The notes: generated from the letters alone by a model not told the origin. 64,000 nt of DNA from Bacillus sp. E(2018) (GCF_005503015.1 NZ_SCOL01000006.1:62001-126000); one strand, 5' to 3'. Positions 53,723-61,768 are shown, counted from the first letter of the stretch. Program-made: numbers and translations.

Positions 53723-54853
53723 CTATTCACTTCGTATGAACACATTCTTTGTTTCGTTATCCCATTTGACTGTAGCTCCAATAGATTCAGAGATAAAACG
53801 CAATGGGATCATCGTTCTACCATTAATGATTTTTGCTGAAACATCTATAGGTAAAAGCTTTCCGTTCTTGTATGCCTTGTTAGAATCTACGAATAGTTTT
53901 ATGATGTCAGTGTCTTTTTTGATGATTACAGCTCGTGTTTTCTGATCCCAGCTCACATCAGCTCCTAAGTCCTTAAACACACCTCTCACATGCACAAGCG
54001 TTCTGCCCTTTATAATGACAAGGGGTTGATCAGACATTTGATAGATTCCATTCACAAAAATCGAATCTCTATGATGGTCGGTCACATCTGGATAAACTAC
54101 TTTCCAAAACTCTTTCGCGATCGCCTCGTATCCTTTTAGGCCAGGATGGATGTCTGAAGAATTCGGAAGGTAGGTTTTTGCGTTTATAGCAATGGTATTT
54201 TTTGTTGGTACGAATGTGGCATTCTCTTTTTCGGTTGCGTTCTTAATGGTGTTATTTAGTTCATCTAATATAGGAAGAAACTGTTCCTGCTGGTCGGTCG
54301 GCAAGTAAGGATATGCGTTGTAATAACCCATGACATAGACTTTGGCATCGGGGTTGAGTATTTGGATTTCGTTTAAGATCTCTTCAATATTAGCGTTAAC
54401 TCCAGTTAATACTTCGTTTAGAGCTTCAGGTTCAATTGACAAGCCATCGTCTGTTCGTTTCATCTTACGAAGCAGATCGTTCGCACCAGCATCTAAGGTG
54501 ATCATGTCAGCTTTTGTGATGTTTCCTCGAATGCCGGTAACGTCGTTCGTGCCTTTTCTTACGTCATTTTGTATATCTTGGAGTACTTTTTGTGAGGTGT
54601 AGCCAGAAAAAGCGTATTGCTTTGAGAATGAGTGGAGGAAGCCGATCTCTTTTAGGTCCTCAGCCATCATGTCTGTGTAGCCCTTACCAATTTTAAAATA
54701 CGGTGTTTGGCCAGCTGCTAGGGAATCTCCTAGGGCTAGGTAGGTTAGTTGTTTTGTGGTAGAAGCTGCGTTTGTGGAGTTAGGAAATATGAGTGTAATT
54801 ATAAAGGCCAGACACATAAATAATGAAACTATTAGCTTTCTTTTAAATAACAA
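53723..54853 (-). CDS. GDSL/SGNH esterase with C-terminal stalk domain
   Basis: 376 aa. The TTG start has GGAGG 9 bases upstream. Signal peptide 1-29. SGNH hydrolase (about 35-245): block I LALGDSLAAG (Ser44), the Asn block LDAGANDLL, and block V SSDIHPGLKGY with Asp and His. The C-terminal 110 residues form a stalk unit (LVHVRGVFKDLGADV, MIPLRFISESIGATV). It would hydrolyse an ester, for example O-acetyl on wall glycan or a lipid, with the stalk unit for attachment. Single gene, terminator shared with the convergent small gene. Confidence 0.92.
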   Translation of the reverse strand: MLFKRKLIVSLFMCLAFIITLIFPNSTNAASTTKQLTYLALGDSLAAGQTPYFKIGKGYTDMMAEDLKEIGFLHSFSKQYAFSGYTSQKVLQDIQNDVRKGTNDVTGIRGNITKADMITLDAGANDLLRKMKRTDDGLSIEPEALNEVLTGVNANIEEILNEIQILNPDAKVYVMGYYNAYPYLPTDQQEQFLPILDELNNTIKNATEKENATFVPTKNTIAINAKTYLPNSSDIHPGLKGYEAIAKEFWKVVYPDVTDHHRDSIFVNGIYQMSDQPLVIIKGRTLVHVRGVFKDLGADVSWDQKTRAVIIKKDTDIIKLFVDSNKAYKNGKLLPIDVSAKIINGRTMIPLRFISESIGATVKWDNETKNVFIRSE

Positions 54854-55088
54854 TGATTTTATCCTCCTTTATCATTCTTGAACATAAATAGAACCACTGA
54901 TAACTCATGTATATATTATACAAAATTTTCCGGTTTATATGTTGCTTGTTTGGATAACATTCTGTCGCTTTATCAATTGAAACTAACATAACATTGCCTT
55001 TAAGCTTCTACTGACTTTACAGTTCAATCTACATTTTGTAGCTTTTATATTACACAAAAAAGAAGCGTACTTCGATTATCAAATAAAA

Positions 55089-55115
55089 AGGACCCCTTGA
55101 TTACCAAGGAATCCC
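55089..55115 (-). terminator. Terminator after the 104-aa gene
   Basis: GGACCCCTTG pairs with CAAGGAATCC (two mismatches), with a T run on the minus strand. The remaining 54854-55088 gap shows no gene. Confidence 0.65.
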
Positions 55116-55207
55116 CACTATTTTTAAGCTCATTACGAATGAAACATATATAATAAATTTCTTGCATTGAGAAATTATTAACATCTAAATCATGATATTA
55201 TTTAATA

Positions 55208-55522
55208 CTAATTAAATTGAAGTTCCTTTGAATCAATCCATCTAGCATAGCCCTCTTCAACAAGAATAGGAGCTACATATGAAGCAATGGCCCTTTTGGT
55301 AACATTTTCAAGTAACCATTCTCCTAAACTATCCGGGGCTGGATTGTTAAATGATCTACCAACTGCAACTTTTTGTGCCCGAAATTTTTTAATTAAAAGC
55401 TGACATTCCCTTTGTTCAATTATTTCTTTTCTTCCCGTTCCGAAATATAAAGTAATTCCTGTAGCAAAAGAACCCTCGTATCTAAAAATTCTTTTTCTAG
55501 GAATAGTCTGTAACTCTTTCAT
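55208..55522 (-). CDS. Hypothetical protein, 104 aa
   Basis: Start at the ATG at 55522, which has GAGGTGAT 7 bases upstream; a longer frame exists from 55555 without a ribosome site. The C-terminal half AVGRSFNNPAPDSLGEWLL and ASYVAPILVEEGYARW may be a small winged-helix-like unit, but no family is assigned. It starts 38 bases after the frameshifted lipoprotein gene and is probably in the same transcript. Function unknown. Confidence 0.65.
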   Translation of the reverse strand: MKELQTIPRKRIFRYEGSFATGITLYFGTGRKEIIEQRECQLLIKKFRAQKVAVGRSFNNPAPDSLGEWLLENVTKRAIASYVAPILVEEGYARWIDSKELQFN

Positions 55523-55559
55523 TATCAATATCACCTCATTAATCTTACATTCCATAATT

Positions 55560-56056
55560 CTATCTTGATTTCAGGTCATCAAGGGCTTCTTGTATAGTTT
55601 TGATCTTAGAGTGGCTTTCATAGTAAGCATCTAACATAGCTACAGCCTGTTTAGAATTGGAATAAGATAGATTTGATATTCTTTGTATAAAATCTCTTTT
55701 ATCAATATCTAATGCAATGCTCCAATCGAGACCATCCGATAGGAGAGTGAGATCACCAATACCTAATTCTGAGTCATTAATATTCGGAATATATTCATTA
55801 CTTTCCATTTCTTCAATTGCAACTGCATATCCTTCTTCATGACCTAGTTCAAATCCTTCTTCTTTCCCTTTTTCAAATCCCTCATTATATCCCTCTTCAT
55901 GGCCAGATCCTTTATTTTCTTCCAATCCTTCGTCATAGCCCATCTCATAGCCTTCATCATATCCTTCTTGTTTACCTTCTTCGAATGCTGCATTAATTGC
56001 TTTATCAGAGCAACCTGTTTCTAAAAAGACAAGAAACAATAACAAAATTTAAACAC
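55560..56056 (-). pseudogene. Lipoprotein with Gly-Glu-Tyr repeats, frameshifted at the start
   Basis: The readable frame is 161 codons from a TTG at 56045 and begins LLLFLVFLETGC, a lipobox without a normal N-terminus. A GTG at 56056 has GGGGG 6 bases upstream, but its frame stops after 11 codons. Adding one A in the AAATTTT stretch (about 56047-56053) would give MFKILLLFLVFLETGC, a perfect lipoprotein signal. So one base seems lost, by mutation or by a sequencing error. The mature part has about eight EGY/EGF-x-xG units (EGYDEGYEMGYDEGLEE and more), then a folded C-terminal region. Confidence 0.6.
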
Positions 56057-56258
56057 TGTAATCCCCCAAGGTATTTAATTTTAGATATCCATTTATTAAC
56101 ATTGTAATATTTATAGTTTTAATTAGAAATAAAAATATTAAAAAAAGAGAGCTGTATGCTCTCACTTTAAAAACAATTGGGATTTAAGCTATTTCATTAA
56201 TACAACAAAATCACCATTTTGGTTAAATTCGGTATAGTTAAGATGAAATTTCATTCTT

Positions 56259-57129
56259 TCAATTTATTTTACCTACTTGTAAATAAATATACCCATCTGC
56301 TTCGCTGAATAAGGCTTTTACTGTTCTTCTGTTTGCGGTAAATTGTTCAGGAATATCGTCAGCATTAAAATAATTCCACACGCGAGTCGCAACGTCTCCA
56401 AAGTACAAATTAAATAATTCCTTTGCTACAACAGGTATTCTATAGGCTTGTGGTAGTTGACCTCCAGCATACCCACCCTCCCGCAAATCCCAGTGTTACT
56501 TCAAGATTTCCACTTTCTTCGAAGACTATAATTGCTCGAGTTTTACCATATATACCGAAATAATGACCATTGCCATCAAACCCAAGTTCACTTTCAAGAG
56601 TTTCAAAGTTTGTTGCAGGATCTGGACTCCAAGCAGATTTCAATAATGGTGCTACCCATCCATCCGAATAAACCTTCCCTGTTTGTTCTTTCACTTCACC
56701 ATCGAATGTGATTGACTTCCCATTCCATTTAACCTTGCAGCCAAGTGATTCACTAACAAATCGAAGAGGTACCATTGTACGGCCTTTAATCGCTTTTGCT
56801 GGTACATCTAAGCTATTCTTTTCTCCATTGATCGTAGCCTGTTTGCTGTTGAGCGGAAGAAGAATGGATGTATTCCCTCTCTTTGCTTTAACAGTAGATG
56901 TTTTAGCTTCCCATTCTACATTTGCTCCCATCACTTCAAAATATGTACGCATTGGTACTAGCACTCTATTATTCTCAATCACTAGATACTGGTCAAAATA
57001 GAGGGCTTGTCCGTTTATCTTTACGGTTATATTTTGTACTGCATGGACTGGTTCGTTTACTGTAAATACAGCAATTAACAAACTAATTCTAAATATAATT
57101 TTAATCAGGTGTTTCACATTATTAACCAC
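56259..57129 (-). pseudogene. Stalk-domain secreted protein, frameshifted
   Basis: Two frames on the minus strand (57129-56440 and 56486-56259) join if one G is removed from GGGAGGGTGGG near 56477-56487: the first ends TLGFAGG and the second goes on GYAGGQLPQAY. The joined protein is about 290 aa: signal peptide, stalk unit (VPMRTYFEVMGANVEW, VPLRFVSESLG), then an unassigned domain that ends with ADGYIYLQVGKI, recalling the C-terminal ends of the SLH paralogues. The start may be GTG at 57129 or at 57117. Either a broken gene or a sequencing error. Confidence 0.65.
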
Positions 57130-57185
57130 TCTGTATTGAGTTTTCCGAAAAAATAGGAATGGTACTGATGCTAGATTTATTTAGT

Positions 57186-58134
57186 TTAGTAATTTTCAAA
57201 ACGGAATGTGACTAGTTTAATACCATCTTTCGCTTGCTTAAATACAGCACTTATTTCGCCAGTTTGCCTCATTTCATTTCCTTCAATATCATAAAAAGCA
57301 AAATTATAGTACCTTCTATAATGTACATTTTCAGTTGTTCTAGTAAGATGTTCCGCTTCGATAGTAGTTACTTCTAATTTATTCAAATTTCCGTTTATTG
57401 GCTCGCTTGTATCTTGAATTAAATAATCGGAAAGTACATCAGGATGAAGTATTTGTTTTGCTTTTCGATTATATTCTTTAGGATCTATTTCTAAATATTG
57501 CGCTTCATATAACATAATTAACTGCAGGTAAATTGAAAATTCAACCTCATCAGTCTCTTTAAGTCCAATTGGATTAACAATACTATTTAAATCAGAATGA
57601 GTTCCATAATTTGCGATAGGCTGATTCTTTGTCATACTTTGATTGGCTGTATAAAATTTATTATTAACTTCTTTTTCATCCTCATAAAAATATAGAAAAG
57701 TTAATAAATTCTTTTCATCAAATTCTCTAAACGACGCTAACACATGCTGTTTGTATTTTCTTGGTGAACCGTCTCCATCTATAAACATAAAGGTAACATC
57801 TATTAATAGTTTAGATTCTTCAGATTTAATTCTTGAATTCTCAAAAGTAATATCACGGACATCTGTCAACTGATGATATTCAAATTCTTCTATATAATGA
57901 GGAATATACTCTTGTAGTCAGAAAAAGATTTCTTATCTTCTGAGTTGTATGCAAGTAGGTAGTTTTTAATTAAGTTTTCTATTTCATGAACTTCAGAAGG
58001 TACAGATTCTACTTTATCTTTTTCAGCACGCTCGTATTGTTTTTTTGTGGTTGAACCTTACTTACCACTTCTTTTTCACAACCAGTAAGAAATACAGCAA
58101 ACATAATTGTTATAATAAAAAATAATTTGTTCAT
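57186..58134 (-). pseudogene. Lipoprotein gene with two frameshifts
   Basis: An ATG at 58134 with GAAAGG upstream starts MNKLFFIITIMFAVFLTGCE, a good lipoprotein signal with lipobox LTGC. The frame breaks in the A7 run at 58040-58046, moves to a second frame (KKQYERAEKDKVESVP), and breaks again near 57911 before entering the long frame that ends at 57186 (227 residues in that frame). With both shifts undone the protein is about 315 aa. No domain is recognised. Two shifts in one gene argue for decay, though assembly errors are possible. Confidence 0.65.
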
Positions 58135-58220
58135 TATTAAAATACCTTTCAAAGTGATTATTCTATGATGCTATTAACTAAGCCCTGCAAAGATGACTTC
58201 ACAGAGCTTTAATATATTTA

Positions 58221-58931
58221 TTATTTTAGTAAATGTGGATTAAAGAAACCGACTTGATAACTTGGATATCTCTTTTCCCCAGATGTTTTAATTTTAAGTT
58301 TTAGGCTATTTTTAATATTGAGTGAAATTTTTTCCGGCATGTCACCAGCTTCAAATGTTTGATTATAAATTACTTTATCATCAGCGAATATTTCCACTGT
58401 AATAACGTCTTCTGTGCTCTTATATCTATCTGTTAAACCAACAATAGTATTAAATGTAGAATATTGACCATTTAGGGGATATTCGATATAACACCAATCG
58501 TCTTGATCATATTGCTCGCCAGTATACATAGTTAGATAATTTTCATATTCATTTCCAATATTATCTTTAATTCTCACTTCTTGTTGATAACCATTTTCAA
58601 AAGTCGAATAGCCACCTTCTTGAAAATTCATATAGTTCACTTTATCTCCAAGATAATGTGCTGATGGATCCATCGTTTCCCCAATATAAATGGTTTGTGT
58701 CTTCTGATCCCATTTAACTTCTTCACCTAAGTTCTCACTAATAAATCTTAACGGGACGTAAGTTGTACCTTCATAAGCAAAAGGTTTTTTATCAGGAGTT
58801 TTGGTTACATTATCAATTTTAATAGCTTTAATCGTGTAAAAAACTTCGATTAGATTTCCGCTAGCAGCATATGCACCTACTGAACCAAATAATAACGATC
58901 CTAATATAAACCCACTAATAAGTTTCTTCAT
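58221..58931 (-). CDS. Secreted stalk plus NPCBM-like protein
   Basis: 236 aa. Signal peptide 1-22. A short stalk unit (about 28-85; YVPLRFISENLGEEVKWD) is followed by a beta domain (about 100-230) with YPLNGQYSTFNTIVGLTD and VIYNQTFEAGDMPEKI, close to the NPCBM/NEW2 galactose-binding-like module of surface glycosidases. It would bind a glycan at the wall. It lies 24 bases after the 145-aa zinc/membrane gene and is downstream of the c-di-GMP riboswitch on the same strand. Confidence 0.82.
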   Translation of the reverse strand: MKKLISGFILGSLLFGSVGAYAASGNLIEVFYTIKAIKIDNVTKTPDKKPFAYEGTTYVPLRFISENLGEEVKWDQKTQTIYIGETMDPSAHYLGDKVNYMNFQEGGYSTFENGYQQEVRIKDNIGNEYENYLTMYTGEQYDQDDWCYIEYPLNGQYSTFNTIVGLTDRYKSTEDVITVEIFADDKVIYNQTFEAGDMPEKISLNIKNSLKLKIKTSGEKRYPSYQVGFFNPHLLK

Positions 58932-58955
58932 TGTAAATCCCCCTAGTCATATTAA

Positions 58956-59393
58956 CTATGCAGCATTAGTATATTGTTCTAATTCCTTCGCCTCTTTTAA
59001 ACCTTTTACGATTTTTCTTACTTGGAACGGCAGAACAAAAATTCCAATAAACATGGATAATGCAAATTTGATAATGAAATAAATAACCCAGCCTAAAAAC
59101 GGCATTACTAAAAATATGGATGGAGTAATTTTGTTTAAAGCACTCCAACCCCAAGGTACGCCAGCCATGCCAATTGCAAATACAAAGTCTCCTTGCATAA
59201 GTCCAAATACAAATAGAACAGTCATAAGAATTCCATTTCGAATTAATAAATTTCTATTGGCTGTAATCTGATTTAAAATGCACGAGTCACAAGATGGATA
59301 TGTAAACTTCTCACTGCAATTAGGACATAAAGCTTTACCACATGTTGTACATGTAGACACTGCGTCCATTTCATAATGTTTATAACACTTCAT
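58956..59393 (-). CDS. B-box-like zinc finger membrane protein
   Basis: 145 aa. The N-terminal 40 residues hold CYKHYEMDAVSTCTTCGKALC and CPNCS, CDSC: a Cys/His pattern of the B-box-like zinc finger in many Bacillus membrane proteins. Two or three membrane segments follow (about 52-72, 92-125). AAAGGGGAG precedes the ATG. It is the first gene after the c-di-GMP riboswitch (59493-59570) and shares a transcript with the stalk/NPCBM gene. Function unknown; zinc binding is inferred. Confidence 0.8.
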   Translation of the reverse strand: MKCYKHYEMDAVSTCTTCGKALCPNCSEKFTYPSCDSCILNQITANRNLLIRNGILMTVLFVFGLMQGDFVFAIGMAGVPWGWSALNKITPSIFLVMPFLGWVIYFIIKFALSMFIGIFVLPFQVRKIVKGLKEAKELEQYTNAA

Positions 59394-59456
59394 TACTTAA
59401 CTCCCCTTTAAATCTCTAGTAACCTTTCAATAAAAGTGTAAATAAATCACCTCCAT

Positions 59457-59486
59457 AAAAAAATGCCATGGCAAATAGCCACAGCA
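59457..59486 (-). terminator. Riboswitch expression-platform terminator
   Basis: On the minus strand TGCTGTGGC (59486-59478) pairs with GCCATGGCA (59472-59464), then seven T. CTGTGGC (59478-59484) can instead pair with GCCATAG (59492-59498), the 3' arm of P1, as an antiterminator. So P1 formation by ligand would favour termination (an OFF switch). Confidence 0.75.
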
Positions 59487-59492
59487 AAAATC

Positions 59493-59570
59493 TATGGCAA
59501 CCTGACAATCATAGCGTAAACGCCTTAGACTCATGGCTTTGCGTCCTTCCCTTTCAGAAAGTTTGCCTTT
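59493..59570 (-). ncRNA. Class-I cyclic di-GMP (GEMM-I) riboswitch
   Basis: Read on the minus strand: GGCAAAC (P1 5' side and start of core), P2 CTTTCT-GAAA-GGGAAG with a GNRA tetraloop, GGACGCAAAGCC (core), P3 with CTAAG-GCGT-TT-ACGC-TATG (tetraloop receptor), and AGGTTGCC (P1 3' side). This is an almost complete match to the GEMM-I consensus as I know it. A terminator with a competing antiterminator follows, and then the 145-aa membrane protein gene. c-di-GMP binding is inferred from the match. Confidence 0.88.
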
Positions 59571-59738
59571 TTCATAAAATATTCTTTTAGAGGTAAATAT
59601 TACTAATAAATTTAGTATAAATGAACTAAATACAATAGTAAAGTAGTCTCACTAAAAATTTTTCATAATTCTAATTTACTAGTTAAACTTTTTTCCTTCC
59701 TTTTACAAACATTTAAATCTATTATCCAGAATCCGATA

Positions 59739-60148
59739 TAACCTCTAGATTTTATAGAGGAGTAGATAAAAATGGTTTTATCCCAAAAACATATTTTACT
59801 TATTGATAATATGAAAATTGCTGTAAAGCACCGGTCTTATAGAAACACTCAAGTAGAACTCACAATTTTATTTAAACAGTTATCACACCATTATGGCCTA
59901 GAAGTTCGAACCTGTACTCCTTATAGACCAAATCAAAAAGGGACAGTCGAAAATGCTGTATCTACACTCAAACGGGAACTACATGGTTTAAATCAAAACT
60001 ATCATTCTATTAAAGAATTACAACGTTCTGTACACGTCGTATTCGATCGATTAAATAGAAAAATGCATCCTAGTAAAAAGAATATATGCACCAATCTGAT
60101 GAAGAATGAAAAAGCATTTGCAGGGCCTGTAACCTCTAGACATTTTAT
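59739..60148. repeat. 17-19-bp direct repeats flanking the transposase fragment
   Basis: TAACCTCTAGATTTTAT at 59739-59755 recurs as TAACCTCTAGACATTTTAT at 60130-60148, with two extra bases. The first copy also forms a CCTCTA/TAGAGG hairpin. They may mark a past deletion or insertion; chance is not excluded. 59571-59738 shows no gene. Confidence 0.4.
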
Positions 60149-60152
60149 TTAG
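59772..60152 (+). pseudogene. IS21-type transposase (IstA) fragment
   Basis: 126 codons of a DDE integrase core. HILLIDNMKIAV matches the second-Asp region of IstA proteins, and YRPNQKGTVENAVSTLKREL matches the last motif with the catalytic Glu. The N-terminal HTH, the first Asp and most of the protein are missing, and no IstB gene follows. This is a dead remnant of an insertion sequence. Confidence 0.75.
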
Positions 60153-60247
60153 ACGGTTTTCTATTTAGAAGCCTTACTACAAGTGAATTAGTTGTTTCCT
60201 TTAGGGGCACAAATTTTTCTCTTTTAAACAAACAGTTTTGGAGGGAT

Positions 60248-60919
60248 ATGGCTGAGAATTTAAATCCACTCTTTTTGTCAAATGAAAGTAAAGAGACACA
60301 GTTCTATCACGCTTGTAATTTTATTATGGCTATATTAAATTCAGTTTTCAAAAATTTCACTATTTACGGTGTCCCTTTTGAGGCATTCAAGCCTTTAAAA
60401 AAACCCTTTACTTTGTTTGATTTCTCATTAACAGGTCATTCTAAAGGTGGGGGACTAGTCCAAAAGTTAATTTACTATTTTAGCACCGTGCTCAATTTAC
60501 ACTTTTCAAATGACAGTACAACCTTTTGTGCACCTCAACTTTTAGTTACCAGTATAAACACAAAAAAAGGAGATTTCATACCATTCAATCAATTCAAAGA
60601 AGGGATTATCACACTGCCTCTTACTTCCTATCCTTTACGAAATTATGAAATTTACAATGACAGGGTAATAAGAGGACTTTCTTCTTTATATAGGGTGTAT
60701 GTAAAGTACCTTCTTATTCGTAAAGCTATTTCAGCAAAACAGAAGTCGAAGTTACCTTCTATCATACAAACAAGGGTTGTTACCGATTATATTGGAGAAA
60801 ATATCGTGGTCCACAGCAAAGTAAAATCATTTAAGAGACACGGTATTATAAATATGTTCACTAATCATTTTGATAGTAATGGGAATTACATCTCTTTTGA
60901 AGAGAGCATAGGAGATTAA
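60248..60919 (+). CDS. Lipase-like alpha/beta hydrolase, possibly truncated
   Basis: 223 aa. FSLTGHSKGGGLVQK near residues 79-92 is a nucleophile elbow (GxSxG with Ser), followed later by NDRVIRGLSS and a KRHGIINMF segment that could give the Asp and His of a lipase triad. It recalls class-3-lipase-like or Mbeg1-type proteins. The ATG lies only about 3 bases after GGAGGG, which is close, and the N-terminal part before the elbow is short (about 80 residues), so the gene may have lost its 5' end next to the IS fragment. Confidence 0.5.
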   Translation: MAENLNPLFLSNESKETQFYHACNFIMAILNSVFKNFTIYGVPFEAFKPLKKPFTLFDFSLTGHSKGGGLVQKLIYYFSTVLNLHFSNDSTTFCAPQLLVTSINTKKGDFIPFNQFKEGIITLPLTSYPLRNYEIYNDRVIRGLSSLYRVYVKYLLIRKAISAKQKSKLPSIIQTRVVTDYIGENIVVHSKVKSFKRHGIINMFTNHFDSNGNYISFEESIGD

Positions 60920-60922
60920 TTC

Positions 60923-60952
60923 AAAAAAACACCCTCTTTACTTGGTGTTTTT
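60923..60952. terminator. Bidirectional terminator
   Basis: AAACACC pairs with GGTGTTT around an about 10-base loop, between convergent genes. Confidence 0.6.
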
Positions 60953-60962
60953 AGGTTGAAGG

Positions 60963-61106
60963 TTATTTGTTTTCTGATGATTTATCAATTGATTTTTCAA
61001 ACGCTACTCTAGCTTCTTTGCTCAAAGCAAGGTAACGAATAAAATCTAGTTGTTCTTCTGGTGGTTCATTAATGAACTCCATTGTCCAATCCTCGTCTTT
61101 TTTCAT
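60963..61106 (-). CDS. Small acidic protein, 47 aa
   Basis: ATG at 61106-61104 with AGGAGGGAA 6-7 bases upstream. It codes MKKDEDWTMEFINEPPEEQ and continues LDFIRYLALSKEARVAFEKS, a Leu/Glu-rich helical peptide with no membrane segment. A terminator follows its stop. No family is recognised. Confidence 0.6.
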   Translation of the reverse strand: MKKDEDWTMEFINEPPEEQLDFIRYLALSKEARVAFEKSIDKSSENK

Positions 61107-61186
61107 TAAAGTTCCCTCCTAGTTCCGAGTATCTATTACAGTATGGGGAATTCACAGAAAAAAGATTCAAGAATGTTAACTGTAAA

Positions 61187-61216
61187 TAAAGAAGTCTAGT
61201 ATACTAGACTTCTTTA
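61187..61216. terminator. Perfect palindrome, likely terminator
   Basis: AAGAAGTCTAGTA / TACTAGACTTCTT is a perfect inverted repeat followed by T-rich bases, downstream of the 75-aa recombinase-like gene on the minus strand. Confidence 0.65.
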
Positions 61217-61238
61217 TTTTGGGTTAATACTTGTAACT

Positions 61239-61466
61239 CTAGTTAATAAAAAGGTACTGCTGACCCTTGGGTTTAACCGTTCGTAAAGCCCCGAGGAACC
61301 GCATGGTTTCAGGGGTTATCTCAAATCTATCACTCCCTATTGTAACTGTAGTTTCACTCCAGTTAACATCCTCTTCTTGGAGCAAAAGAATATCTTCATA
61401 GTCAACTTCATGTAACTCCGAGCTAATCATAAACAAACTCACAAATCGAAACAGGTTGTACTTCAT
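61239..61466 (-). CDS. Tyrosine-recombinase fragment-like small protein
   Basis: 75 aa. SLFMISSELHEVDYEDILL, then VTIGSDRFEITPETMRFLG and QYLFIN, follows the pattern of the recombinase core around the first catalytic Arg (normally TG-R-SE) and the beta sheet after it, but the Arg is missing (SSELHEV). It is either the remains of an integrase or a small protein built from that fold. An AAAGG site is close to the ATG. It lies between two minus-strand genes of a mobile-looking region. Confidence 0.45.
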   Translation of the reverse strand: MKYNLFRFVSLFMISSELHEVDYEDILLLQEEDVNWSETTVTIGSDRFEITPETMRFLGALRTVKPKGQQYLFIN

Positions 61467-61768
61467 ATCCTTTACTTCCCTTTCTTATCAAGATTTTTGA
61501 TTATTTTCTCCCTTTCTACAAGGAATTATGAGGTGCTCTTTCTAAGTATTTTGGAAATTTAAAAAATGAATTAAATGAAGAAAAAAAATTATCAAAAAAA
61601 GTTTTATTCAAAAAAGTATTGTTCATGAATAATCAAAAACATTTTTGAGAATAATAGAGTTGTAAAGTTTTTGAGTAAATTACTAGAAAGAAAATAGTCA
61701 AAAAAATCCTTATTTTTCTTCTGCATAAAACTCTGATTTAAAACGAATAATAAAACTAAACACCTCAC
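61467..61768. other. AT-rich gap
   Basis: About 300 bases, very AT-rich, with repeated TTTTTGAGT/AAAAAAGT-like strings around 61600-61690. I see no gene, RNA or clear promoter in it. Confidence 0.5.

Noticed and set aside
61187..61216. Palindrome as recombinase att or crossover site
   Set aside because: It follows a gene end and is trailed by T-rich bases, so a terminator is simpler; no second copy is seen in the window.
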